Positions 31,768-42,960 of a stretch of 64,000 nt of DNA are shown piece after piece (positions within the stretch are counted from its first letter, which is position 1; every line of letters starts with the position of its first letter). The notes under the pieces are model-generated. The model ran no database searches, was not told where the DNA came from, and worked only from the letters and a program-made list of their open reading frames with translations. This DNA comes from Schistocerca nitens (taxonomy: Eukaryota > Arthropoda > Insecta > Orthoptera > Acrididae), in NCBI RefSeq assembly GCF_023898315.1, contig NC_064622.1:79919387-79983386 (forward strand). Direction: 5' to 3'. The position numbers were made by a program, and so were the translations under genes.

Positions 31768-31956
31768 AATGGCTCTGAGCACTATGGGACTTAACTTCTA
31801 AGGTCATCAGTCCCCTAGAACTTAGAACTACTTAAACCTAACTAACCTAAGGACATCACACACATCCATGCCCGAGGCAGGATTCGAACCTGCGACCGTA
31901 GCGAGCGCGCGGTTCCAGACTGTAGAGCCTTTAACCGCTTGGCCACTCCGGCCGGC
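31768..31956 (-). mobile_element. Common SINE with 11-bp target-site duplication
   Basis: GTGACACAACA occurs at 31757-31767 and 31957-31967. Body and head as in the other copies; the head ends at CCACTCCGGCCGGC. Confidence 0.95.
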
Positions 31957-31967
31957 GTGACACAACA

Positions 31968-32689
31968 GTTTAAGAAAAATCATAACATTTTACATACTTA
32001 TTTAGTTTCAGTCCATTTTCAAATGTCTTGGAATATTGTTTTCAAAACCACAAGGAAATACCACATTAAACACATATCTCAAAAATGAAAATTAAGCAGC
32101 AGTGTAATTAACAAAGCTTATGAATAAAAGGAATTTGCCTGTTGTTGTCTAAGCAGCCTGATTTAGAGTAATAACTGAGAATTAAGCAAACATTAAAGAC
32201 AAAATTTGACAATACCAACTTTTTGGGAACCCTGTATTGCTTGAATAGAAATACAAGAAACGAACACTAATGATTTCATGAATTCAGTAGCTCATCTTTT
32301 CACTCAGAAATTATGCACAAGGAGGTACTACAGCGTGGTAAGGAAGCTGTGCACATGCCAGCACATCACTGTTTGTATGGTGCCAATTCGCCCTCCTCCC
32401 AAGCCGCTTGGTACGGCGCCTCACTGTGTAATACACCGATGAGGCAGCACTCTGCTTAACCCGGCTGAACGAAGTCGCTGGCCGCGCCCCACGGCTTAAG
32501 CCTACCCTATAGAGCGCTCTCCTTTGCTGCTGTCCATGTGCTGACGTAAGCTGGCGCCAGCACACCATGTGGTGTAGAGGTTGCACAAAGATCGACAGAG
32601 GCCAAAAACAGACTCACAGGAAACGTGCCACCAACGCCTTCTCAGCCGCCAGTGTTTAAATAGCCTTCCGCGGACCAGATGGCCGGTCA
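31968..32689. other. Unassigned DNA
   Basis: No supported gene. The minus-strand frame 32311-32586 has no domain. Confidence 0.4.
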
Positions 32690-33060
32690 GTTGGAGTTAG
32701 CTCGAGTCTGATCACAGTGTGTCGCACCGAGTAGGTTCCAGTGTCATCATTAGCAGCCGAGCGGGAATAGCAGTAGCAGTTAGCTCAGCCACTAACACAA
32801 AGACAGGCAGTACATAGCAACCACGTAGTGTACATTGCGGACTTTGTACTTCCCCGCCAGTGACGCTAACGTGAACTATACAGAAGAGGTAGTACCACAA
32901 TGCCTAGCGGAGGTAAGTAACATTCTGTCTTTTTGAGTAAAGAACCCAGTGAATCTATACGTGCAGTTTGTGCCATAGAATGAGGATACCGGCCGCCAAA
33001 CAACATCCTATCCTTGCTCCCATGGTACAGCTCCACAGCGACAACGAGACGTCATAAAAG
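32690..33060. repeat. LTR-like dispersed repeat, copy 1
   Basis: Shares blocks in the same order with 60204-60540: GCGGACTTTGTACTTC, GCTAACGTG(G/A)ACTAT, AACCCAGT, then GGCC(G/A)CCAAACAACATCCT and CCTTGCT. This pattern suits a solo LTR family. Ends and target-site duplications are not resolved. Confidence 0.6.
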
Positions 33061-33192
33061 TCCGAAGCTCAAAATGCTGTCGAAGACGATCGCCATACTG
33101 TGCTCGGTTGTCTGAGCGGCAACAGCAATCGGCTGCCCCCCATCACCTCTGGATAGCCCCTCGTCACAAAAGCAACATGCCAAGTGTGCCAT

Positions 33193-33790
33193 CACCCTCT
33201 CCCAGCAGATATACACTGATCAGCAAAAGCCTTATGTTCGCCGACCTACTATCGATGTAAACCCGTCTAGCGGATAGCAGCATCACCTGGCAGGGAAAGT
33301 CTGTTAGATGTTTGTAGTATCACGAAGCATGCTGTCCGTGTGTAGGATGGGGAAGGCGCGCGATCTGTCCGAGCGATGTCAGACTGTGAAGGCCCAGAGT
33401 CTCGGCACGAGCATTTCCTCAACACGTGGCGAAACAAAAGTGAAACCACGTCCAGACGTCGTGCTGTTGGGCAGCTACCACTCATTACAGGTGTCGGACG
33501 TCGTAGGTTGGGCACACTGGTACAACAGGAAGGGCGGCGAATTGTGGTGGAACCAACACCAGACTTTAATGCTGGACAGACTACAAGTGTGTCTGAACAC
33601 ACAGTGCACGAAACATTCCTAACGATGTGTCTCCACAACCGACAACCCATGCATGTGCCAAATTGAACACCATGACACCGGCAACTACATCTGAAATGGG
33701 TAGGTGGCCATCTACATTGGACGTTGGTGCAGTGCCTGAACGTCGCATGGCCTGATGAAACACATAATGAGTTGGGCTAAATGAGTGAGT
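33193..33790 (+). pseudogene. Tc1-like transposase relic E
   Basis: It starts with the terminal-repeat-like TACACTGATCAGCAAAAGCC. The plus-strand frame 33308-33622 starts VSRSMLSVCRMGKARDLSER, matching the minus-strand frame of relic G (VLSVCRMGKAGDL), which marks the N terminus of the same transposase family. The catalytic region is missing or unrecognisable. Confidence 0.65.
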
Positions 33791-35109
33791 GAGTATCAGC
33801 AATTGGGAGAGGATGTGTAAGAGCCACTTACATCGATTGACTAGTGGGTGTGAACGAGTTACAGTCAGCGGAGTTTCTGGGAGTGAGAGGTGAATTGCGT
33901 ATTAGAAAGAGCGTGAATATGTTCCCACAGCAAAACTTTAGGGAAATATTTTACAGGATTTACTGATGGAAAGTAAAATGAGGCAGCTGGTCTTTTCAAC
34001 AGGGGCATATTCGCTTTTTCTGCTCCAATTGGAGTATTTTTTCTGTAGTCCATATACTGACCTTGCCACTACGTAATCTATAAATACATATAAAAGGTTC
34101 TAACAACTAACTACAAATTTCGAATTCTGAGGAAAAGCATCGCAACACATTCGTTATTCGGCCAACGATTTTAAACTGGATATATGGCTTAAACCATGTA
34201 CCATCTTTGTGTGCAGGTTTTCAGTTACCACGGATGCACAACTCTCCTAACTCAGAATTGTTCAACAAACACACTGAAAATCTTGTGGTACAAAAACTTG
34301 TGTTTTCTTTACTGTCTATGCTCTCAAAAGGACCTTATCCCCCACACTGCCACAACATAACATATCCTTCTATCTACTCTTACAATTCTCACATCTAAGT
34401 TCTTCTGTTTTGTTTCCCCTTCTAAGTGTTATATCTTTTTCAGAATCATTGTGTTCAGATCTTCCCCTTCCATACTCGTTATTCATATTCCCCCATCAGC
34501 ACATATTTCACTATTTTGTGGTGGTACACTTAAATTCATCGAAAGTGGTGACTGACTCACCCACTGAATCACTCTTAGTCAGGCGATCTTTAAAAGTAAA
34601 TTCTACAGTATTTCTGTTTAATTTTTACTGCTGGGTAATCTCTATACCTGCAACAGTCTTTGGAAACATCATCTCTCAGAATTCAGAGTAGGATTTTGAC
34701 TATTTTAGACAATGATAGGGCTTGCACGGAATCTTAACACCATCTATACTTATAATAACTAAGGGGAACCTAAATGACTGAACTACCTGACTGTCTTTAA
34801 GCAGTGTCTATTATACTATTGAAATCTGCATACAGAAACTCTCTCTCTTCACAGTATTAAGCACTTGACATTCTCTTTCTTTTTCTAATCAAATATGTTC
34901 ATTTCTATTCTCACTCTCACAATTATCGTTGTAGTATCGGTCTGCCGACCGTATCTGCGCTCCAGTGAAGTATTGATACCGACTCTATAAACTACGTCCT
35001 CAGTTTCCACGCCACTGCGTATTGTTCCAACTTTGTGAAACTCCTGGGCCCCAATTCCTTCAGTCTTTTGACTATTCCACATTTTGATGTCTGCCGGGCA
35101 TGTGTTCAT
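33791..35109. other. Unassigned DNA
   Basis: No gene or element recognised. A pyrimidine-rich stretch at 34380-34520 carries no coding signal. Confidence 0.4.
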
Positions 35110-36095
35110 ATGCTGATTCCTTTAACAAGATCTGAATGGCAACTTTGGAAGTGAAATACAGATAACAGCGGCGATGCTTCGTGGCATGAAAGCAATGAGA
35201 CCTTGGTAGAACGCAGGAGGGAGTTGGCACACACACGTCACCTAATTCCCGTAAATTCAGGGAGGAGGGGTGAAAAGCTCTGAGATCACGTTCTATTTCA
35301 TCCCAGATGAGTTCTATCGGATTCAGACCTGGAGAGCTGGGGAGCTACTGCGTTCCTTCTAGCACTTCATTACGCTCCTAGCTTTGCGACATGGCGTATT
35401 ACCTTGTTGAAAATCTCCACTGTCCTCTTGAAGCATGATAGTCATGAAGGGCTGTATGTGGTCTGCAACCAGTTGATGGTACTCTTTGGCCATGGTGGTG
35501 CCTTTCATGAGCTCCACTACACCTAGTGATGCCCACATGTGTGTTCCCCAGAGCGTAATGCAAACGCGCCAGCTTGTCTCTGTCCTGCAGTACAAATCTC
35601 AAGGAGATGTAACAACGAATTCGCTACCTCCCATCGGCACAATGGAGAAAGTATCGGTATTCATGAGACCATGCAACACTCTGTCATTGCGCCAACGTTC
35701 AATGCCGATGGCCACCTGCCCATTTCTGTCGTAGTTGCCTATTTCGTGTTGTTAACATTGCCACATACCTGGGTTGTTGACTGCAGAGCCCTTTCCTTAG
35801 GAGTGTTCGGTGCACTGCGTGTTCATCATGAAAGTCTGCTATTAGTTCCGCCACAGTTCACTGCTTGTCCTGTTTTACAAGTCTGTCTAGCCTACGACCT
35901 CAGACATATGTAATGAGGGGTGACCGCCCAACCCCACCAAGTTTGGACTTGATTACACCTTGCTTTACCACATGCTGGAGACACCCACTACAGCACTCTT
36001 CCAACACCTGACAAGTCGGGTAGTTTACGTAATGCTCTACACACTATCAGCAATCTCAGTGATACTACATACGCCAATCTCCGCCATGTGGACGG
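35110..36095 (-). pseudogene. Tc1-like transposase relic F
   Basis: On the minus strand 35359-35602 reads as a decayed catalytic middle region (the frame GTTMAKEYHQLVADHIQPFM follows a VWGTHMWASLG-like VWG motif). 35690-35920 is nucleotide-similar to relic E and relic G. Many frame breaks. Same family as relics E and G. Confidence 0.6.
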
Positions 36096-36524
36096 GTTTA
36101 TGTCCATTGTAGGCAATCGATGCGTAGGTCATTGTGGTACTGGATGTGCTTCTTCATTTCTTTTGAATAAACGAATCATCGTGGTCCCTCCCAGGGGACA
36201 CTGCCTTATCGAAGGGACCTTCAGTGCCAAGCAGGAGGGTTTGCGTGCTTTAATGAAGTCTAGAGCTATGCTGGTGGTAGCGTAGATACTGGCAGGGTCA
36301 CCGAAGCCGGACTGGTCTCGACTGAGGAGCCAGACGAAGTGCGTCCTGCAACATAGGGGAGTGGGGAGGGGGTGGGGGAGGGGGGGGGCTCTGTAGGCGT
36401 AGGGAAGCCAATCTCCCTAGGGGAGTAAACCCTAAAGAAAACTAGGCCCTCCAAGATGGGAGTTGGGCGTGGGGCCGGTAACCCCACACTGTAAAAACGA
36501 CATATTACAGAACCTCAACAAGAG

Positions 36525-36880
36525 CGATGATGGATGAGACGTAAAAAAGAAGACACGTCAAAGAAAAAGGACAAAAGATTTGGCAATAGTAACAAGGAAT
36601 ATAAAAACAGCGTTGAACCCGGGAAAAATGAAAGAAACAGCTGAATCATGAAGTTCAAGTACAACATTGTAGCGCTGCAAGAAATAAGATGGCAAGGACA
36701 AGGACAGATAGATATGCCCCAGTATTCTGTGCTGTGTAGTGGACCAGACAGAAGAACAAGACAAGCTGGAACAGGATTCAAAATAACAAAGGAGGTTGGT
36801 AAAAGTGGTTTGGAATTTTGACTTAGCAGACTGAGAGTGAAAGGGAAATACAGAAATATAACGATAAAACATTGTAATGT
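36525..36880 (+). pseudogene. LINE apurinic-type endonuclease, N-terminal half
   Basis: Plus-strand reading gives KYNIVALQEIRWQGQGQIDM, then QYSVLCSGPDRRTRQAGTGF, the ALQE(I)RW and TGF motifs of the exonuclease-endonuclease-phosphatase fold that nicks target DNA for LINE insertion. Several stops interrupt it, and it breaks off at the insert. Confidence 0.8.
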
Positions 36881-37222
36881 ACTGACGGTAGCAGAGCCAG
36901 GATGGGGAAGGTGTGGGCACATATATTTGGTCCAAGCCTTGTTGACACAAATTTATTATTTAACAATAATTGGTTATACATCCAAGTTAATACAATTGAT
37001 AGTTTAAAGGAAATTTTAGCAATAGAAAATTTTTTTTGTTTTAACTTCTTCAGAAGAACATGCAGCCCCACTCTGAAACATTACATAAAGGTACTGTTAG
37101 TGAAGGGTATATTATGTATCATGTGCGGTCATCAAGACTTCGGAATACTGTTTTGGTTCAACAGAAGGTGAAAACACCAAAAATACAGATCTTCAAAACA
37201 ACTTACAAATAAACAATTTAAC

Positions 37223-37708
37223 AAAAATGGTTCAAATGGCTCTGAGCACTATGGGACTTAACTTCTGAGGTCATCAGTCCCCTAGAACTTAGAACTGAGA
37301 AAAAATGAAAATGAAGTCCCATGCTTCTTTACAGAGCGTAGGGAAACGATGCGAGAGACCCGCACCGCCTTACTAGGCAAGGTCCTAATGGAGGTGGTTT
37401 GCCGTTGCCTTCCTCCGACCGTAATAGGGATGAATGATGATGATGAAGACGACAGAACAACACCCAGTCATCTCGAGGCAGGAAAAATCCCTGACCCCGC
37501 CGGAAATCGAACCCGGGACCCCGTGCTCGGGAAGCGAGAACGCTACCGCGAGACCACGAGGGGCGGACAGAACTTAGAACTACTTAAACCTAACTAACCT
37601 AAGGACATCACACACACCTATGCCCGAGGCAGGATTAGAACCTGCGACCGTAGCGGTCGCGCGATTTCAGACTGAAGCTTCTAGAACCGCACGGCCACTC
37701 TGGCCGGC
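37223..37708 (-). mobile_element. Common SINE, host of a second SINE
   Basis: Flanked by AAACAATTTAAC (37211-37222) and AAACAATCTAAC (37709-37720), one mismatch. The body is split at 37296 by another SINE and resumes at 37582 after the duplicated target. Confidence 0.93.
37297..37568 (-). mobile_element. Second-family SINE nested in the common SINE
   Basis: AGAACTTAGAACT is duplicated at 37284-37296 and 37569-37581. On the minus strand the head reads CGTGGTCTCGCGGTAGCG and the B box GGGTTCGATTTCC; the body includes GCAACGGCAAACCACCTCCA and a CATCATCATCATTCATC run. The body is distinct from the host SINE. Confidence 0.95.
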
Positions 37709-38433
37709 AAACAATCTAACTCATCACTCACAAAACTACACGAATTATTTCACACATACAGTCTATTATGAGCTCAACAGTCATTTCTGCCATCTGTGTG
37801 GTACCTAAATTTGATTGATACGGAATAAACACAGCTCAAAAGAATGATCTTCCCACATACTATAAAACAACTTTATAATAAAAGATGACTGACCTTTTTT
37901 CCATTCAAATATCTGCATAACAGTTTTTTGTGCTAACAAGCTACAGTTGCTGCCGCTTACTTGCTACAGACAGACGAACACATCTGTCAATAAATAATTG
38001 GAATGACTGATTCACGAGGTGGCAATTCAGAGTTAGCAACTTCTTTTAGCAACTGATTCTCAAATGGTGCTACGAAAAACATTCTAGAAAACCGAATCAC
38101 ACAAATTAAAGTTCGACTCACTACAAAATCCAACAAATCACGCAATATAAATAATGGTCACTTCGTAACAATGGAACTGAAAAACATTACACACTCAAGT
38201 GTGCTTCTCGCTCATAACAGTCCTTTTAAGTGCATACACAACACAGCTCAAAATCTATATAGCAAGCAGTATTACTAGAATCAGGGAATTTGCAATTTAA
38301 ACGCACCAAGTTTAACAAGAATTAATGTAATAATAATTTGGACAGAACTTTCATAAAATGATCGATGATAGTGGATACCGTGCCATACACTATGAAACAA
38401 ATTAAGAATTATTTACAGTAGACACCTGGCACG

Positions 38434-38624
38434 CCGGCCGGGGTGGCCGAGCGGCTCTAGGCGCTACAGTCTGGAACTGCGCGACTGCTACGGTCGCAGG
38501 TTCGAATCCTGCCTCGGGCATGGATGTGTGTGGTGTCCTTAGGTTAGTTAGGTTTAAGTAGTTCTAAGTTCTAGGGGACTGATGACCTCAGAAGTTAAGT
38601 CCCATAGTGCCGAGCGCCATTTGA
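38434..38624 (+). mobile_element. Common SINE with 12-bp target-site duplication
   Basis: ACACCTGGCACG lies at 38422-38433 and 38625-38636. A box GGTGGCCGAGCGG and B box GGTTCGAATCC are intact. Confidence 0.95.
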
Positions 38625-39368
38625 ACACCTGGCACGTGATGATATTCTGAATTATTCCAAATCACAAAATGTTGGCTACAAGTACCAACCCCATAATAAG
38701 TAATGATCATGAAATATAATAAAAGTATATGAAAATTTCGGCTTTAGCGAGGTGACGACAACCACACCAATACAATTTCCTGTTACACTCTAGTGCTAGG
38801 CCCAACAAACAACAGCTGGCCATGGAGAACCTCGCTAAGCAAGCGAGCATTCCGTCCTCCCCACATGCTCGCAAACAGCCATCTTATCGCAGTCCTTAAA
38901 CGGCAGGCACCAGTTGAGCCCCAGCCGCTTCAGTCCTGTCGCCATCCGACGACCAGCCGACCGATGGACCAACGGCCTTCCGTCTACGTCGACCACGGCC
39001 CCGGCGCGTACTTGCATCGTGCGGACCTGCCTGATGTTGACTGCCAACTCGTCCAATCCAACTCAGTGCACAACCCAACAGCGACTGAGACTTAGAGCCG
39101 ACCGACTAACATGCGAGTGTCTGCCCTCTGACTGACTCTGTCGCCTCACTGCACCGACTCCCAGACTGAGCGAGTAACCGAGACTCGCCGAGACTGCCTG
39201 ACTGGTCCTCTCGCCATCTCCCGACCGAGCCGCCCTCCACAACTGTTGCTTCGCTCACCAGCGCCCACAGAGCTCACCGATCGCGCCCCCTATCGCTGCG
39301 GCGAAAACAAGTGAATAATCTCGCGGGTAAATCAAATGAGCTGAGCCGTGACACGGCTCAAACAGCAT

Positions 39369-39570
39369 ATGCACCAACAGAGGAAGCAGAAGAAGAAACA
39401 AAGGAAAAGTTTTATGAAGATCTAGAAAGAGCATGCAGTGAAGTACAAAAGGATGATCTGATCTTAGTTACGGGAGATTTTAGCACACAGGTTGGGCGAA
39501 CCGAATATGGAAGAGTATCTGGGAGATACACATTACATCAAGAAAGTAACGAGAATGGAGAAATGTCCGT
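39369..39570 (+). pseudogene. LINE endonuclease, C-terminal half
   Basis: The frame 39311-39580 contains DDLILVTGDFSTQVGRTEYG, the GDFN-type catalytic motif (N replaced by S) of the endonuclease fold. It continues the half at 36525-36880 after the insert. Confidence 0.8.
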
Positions 39571-39829
39571 TAGCTGCTAGAAATTATCTAATCATTAGGA
39601 GCTCACATTTCCGACGTAAATGAATACATCTCGGAACATGAAAATCAAATATAAGTGTAGTCAATCATACAGACCATGTGTTAGTAAAGGCACGACATGC
39701 CTCGTCAGTTATCGATGTGAGGAGCTGCAGGGGTCCTAACTGTCACTCAGACCACTATGCTGTAAAAGCTGTAGTGAGAGAGAAACTATCTGCAACTCCT
39801 AAACCTGGAATGGAGAAAAATACAGACTG

Positions 39830-41886
39830 AGACACAGAAAAACTGAATGACCCAGAAGTTGTAAAAGCATACCAAGCAAAAGTTAGAGATGCACTGACTC
39901 CCGGTGAGGAAACAATAGGAATCCAAGAGCGATGGGCCAAGATCCAAAAAGCGCTGATAGAAGCTGCAGATGACATAGTCGGGATGAGAATAAATGCATA
40001 AAATGAGTGGTTTGATGATGTATGCAGACTAGTAATAGAAGATAAAAATGCAAGAAGACTGAGAATGATACAGAGAGAAACAAGAAGAAACGTGGAGATG
40101 TACAAAGAATTAAGATCCAATGCCCAAAAAATATGCAAGAAAAGGAAAAGGAATGGCTGAAATCAAAATTTTAGACAGATAAAAAAATTACAGGAACAGA
40201 GTGAAACGAAGAAATTCTATCATGCCGTCGGAAAGATGCGAAAAAATTTGCAACCCAAACAAAACGCATGCAAAAACAGAAACAGTCAGATGATAAGAGG
40301 TGAACAAGAAATACTGCAGTGGTGGGCAGAATACTTTGAAGATATGCTCAAGAAAATCTCAGATCAAGCCCCAAGAGGTACAGAGGAACAGGAAGATAAC
40401 AGAGAGGCAAGACTAATTGAAAAGGATGAGGCACAACACCCAACAATCCTGGATGTCGAAACAGTGATAAATAAACTAAAAAATTACTATGCACCTGATG
40501 AAGATGGGATCGTGTTAGAACTAATAAAATCAGGGGGACAACCTCTAAGACGTCAAATATAATAAAGAACATGGGTAAATGAAAGCTTGCCGGAGGAGTG
40601 GAATACTAGAATCATATGCCCAGTATATGAGGAAGGAGAAAAGCTCAATTGTGATAACTGTAGAGGCATAACCCTACTGAATACAGTATATGAGATTTTC
40701 TCTGGAGTGCTGAACAAAAGAATAAAGAAGTGTGCCTAAAAGATACTCGGGGAATACCAGTGTGGATTCCGACCAAACAGAGGTACAACTGACCAGTTTT
40801 TTGTTGTTAGACAACAAATGGAAAAATTTTATGATTATTGTATAGATTTCCACTTCCCGTTCGTTGAATTTAAACAAGCTTTCGTTAGTATTAATAGATC
40901 AGCATTGTATAAACGGCTGAAAGATTTGGGCATCTGTTATAAACTGAGAAAGTTAATCGAGCTAACAATGAAGGATACAAAAGCAAAAGTAAAAGTGAAT
41001 AAGAGAATGAACAAGCAGTTTGACTTTGAGGATGGTGTGAAACAAGGTGATGGCTTCTCTGCAGACCTGTTTAACTTAGCAGTGCATAGTATCATACAAA
41101 AAATAGATAAATGAGGAACAATTATGATAAAGTCCAGCCAGAGATGAGCATATGCAGATGATACTGCCATCTTGGCAAGGAATGTAACATAGTTTAAAGA
41201 AATATATGGACAAGTGGAAGCAGAAGGAACAAGAATTGGACTTACTGTCGATGAAAGCAAGACAAAATATATGGTTATCTCAATTTCTGAAGCAGGACCT
41301 GAAGATATGTTTAATGCTTCAAAGCTGTTAGATGCTTCCATTATTTATGTGTCCTCCAAACCAGTGATAGTAGTATGAGAAAATGTATTGAATAAAGGAT
41401 ACAAGCACGAAACAAAGTCTATTACGCAAACCTAAAGATAGTCAAGAACTCTCTAATTACAAGAAAACTACATTAAGAGTATACTATTCCCTTGTGCGAC
41501 CTGTTGCCACATATGGATCAGAAACATTGACAGTGACAGAAGCAGATAGTAATAGCGTAAGGGCATTTGAAAGGAAAATCTTATGAAAAATCTATGGGCC
41601 TGTCAGAGAGGCAGAAGGTTGGAGAGTAAGGTACAACCATGAAATACGTGAGCTTATGCAAGGGAAAGATATAGTAAAATTTATCAAATCTCAAAGAATA
41701 CATTGGTTAGGACATGTGGAGAGGATGACGGAAGACAGGATGCCCAAACGAATAATGAGTGCCAGACTGTATTCCACCAGAAGGAAGGGCAGACCAAGAG
41801 CTAGATGGATGCACAATGTACTGGCTGACGTTGCCAAGTCGGGGATCCGTGGATGGAAGAAAAATGCTGATAACAGAGATATATAG
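39830..41886 (+). pseudogene. LINE reverse transcriptase and C-terminal region
   Basis: Frames in order: 40236-40562 (QEILQWWAEYFEDMLKK, APDEDGIVLELIKSGG), then the palm around 40570-40810 (NCRGITLLN, YQCGFRPNRGTTDQ), 40818-41114 (VKQGDGFSADLFNLAVHSII), AYADDTAILARN after a stop at about 41114, then YGSETLTV and the frame 41656-41886 (RIHWLGHVERMTEDRMPKRI, RRKGRPRARW). The WLGH and GRPRxRW motifs are typical of this LINE group. At least six stops or shifts make it non-functional. Confidence 0.85.
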
Positions 41887-41949
41887 AGGAGGATTGTTGA
41901 GGAGGACAAGGCCCACCAAGGGTTGCAGTGCCGAAGAATAAGAGGAAGA

Positions 41950-42960
41950 ATCGATAGTGGTATTCGTGTCGCTAGTTTTCCTTCATGAGCGTGTCTAATT
42001 TCACGCGATCCTGGTGTTCCTTGCACCAGAACTGATTTAGGAAATCTCTGTGGAATTCAGCGTATGTCTCAAAGCTGGCTCCTCTCTTAAATGGCTACAC
42101 TGGAACTTAATTTTTAGCAGAAGCCTCTCTGAAAGCGCTATCCAAAGATCAAATAGATCTAGCCATACTTGCAGATGTTAGTCATTGGTGGAATCAGGGA
42201 ACAATGAATAATTTTCTACCAACACGTAGTGGTGTATCATTTGTCACCATCGGTAGCTATCCTTTCTTTTAGAACAAATGTAGCCACAGGTTCTGGAAAC
42301 GCTGAATGTCTCGTAGCCATTTCTTGAGACCTTGGATTTCCCGTAACTCATCTCGATTACTTATACTTCTTACTAATACGATCAATAACAAGTCGCCCGT
42401 CTGCATGCAGTTCAACTACATCTTTTTGCTTTCGTTGCAAATGGTCTACTGCCTCTTGGTTGTGCCTGATGACCTCAGACTGGTTTTGACTGAGATGGGT
42501 GAAAACACCTCTTTATACTCACCTAATGCCACCGGCTGTATTCTGTCTGAATCTCCTTCATTTCCTAATGACATCTGTTCCATTTTGGTTGTCAGTGCTA
42601 CCCTGTAAGCTTCCTTCTCATATTTTTGGAGCGAGGTCTCTTGTTGGGCGACTTGCTGGCACACTCGCTCAAGCGTCTCCCTGTGTTCTCCATAAACTTC
42701 ACGATAGCCTCCCTTATCACATTACTATCTGTACTCGTCTCCTCTGACTTCACCGTCAGTTTATTTTCGATCACCTACATGCGAATTTCAGTTCATTCTG
42801 ACAACTCCTGTAGATTCCCTTCTATGTCATCAGCTTTCGCTACTTTTCCGTCTTTGCATTGGATAGTCCCAACAAACCCATCCCTTACTTCAGTCTTTTC
42901 GCAAGCAGCCTGTAAATAGCGTTCGTCTCTCCAACTACAAAGTCAAACGAAATTCCTAAT
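41950..42960 (-). pseudogene. gag relic of a Gypsy-type element
   Basis: Minus-strand short frames give a coiled-coil stretch (CQQVAQQETSLQKYEKEAYR, 42446-42664) and, further along the element, a capsid-like part (PFKRGASFETYAEFHRDFLN, KEHQDRVKLDTLM near 41960-42110) similar in layout to gag at 23069-23683. Stops and shifts interrupt it. No pol or LTR is attached, so it is an orphan fragment. Confidence 0.6.

Larger units (their letters stand above)
36880..39368. mobile_element. 2.5-kb insert in the LINE, unclassified, with nested SINEs
   Basis: The LINE endonuclease frame stops at about 36880 and resumes at about 39369 (YAPTEEAEEETKEKF). The insert has no coding frame. It is AT-rich at first and GC-rich with repeated GACTGAC/CGACCG words near 39080-39240, which recalls the GACTGACTG cluster inside the LTRs of the 48-59 kb element. 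A solo LTR is possible, but no target-site duplication was found. Confidence 0.5.
36180..41945 (+). mobile_element. RTE-type LINE, near full length, decayed, split by a 2.5-kb insert
   Basis: In order: a 5' leader with a G-rich tract (about 36355-36390) and AGTTGGGCGTGGGGCCGG, an endonuclease N-terminal half, an insert (about 36880-39368), the endonuclease C-terminal half, the reverse transcriptase and a C-terminal region ending near 41940. Stops and shifts occur throughout. The layout endonuclease-RT without a separate first ORF fits the RTE group. Confidence 0.8.

Noticed and set aside
34200..34700. Pyrimidine-rich stretch with splice-acceptor-like ends
   Set aside because: No exon or frame on either side gives coding support.
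38434..38624. Genuine tRNA genes suggested by A and B boxes
   Set aside because: The boxes lie in SINE heads with the same body each time and target-site duplications; no clean cloverleaf with anticodon was apparent.
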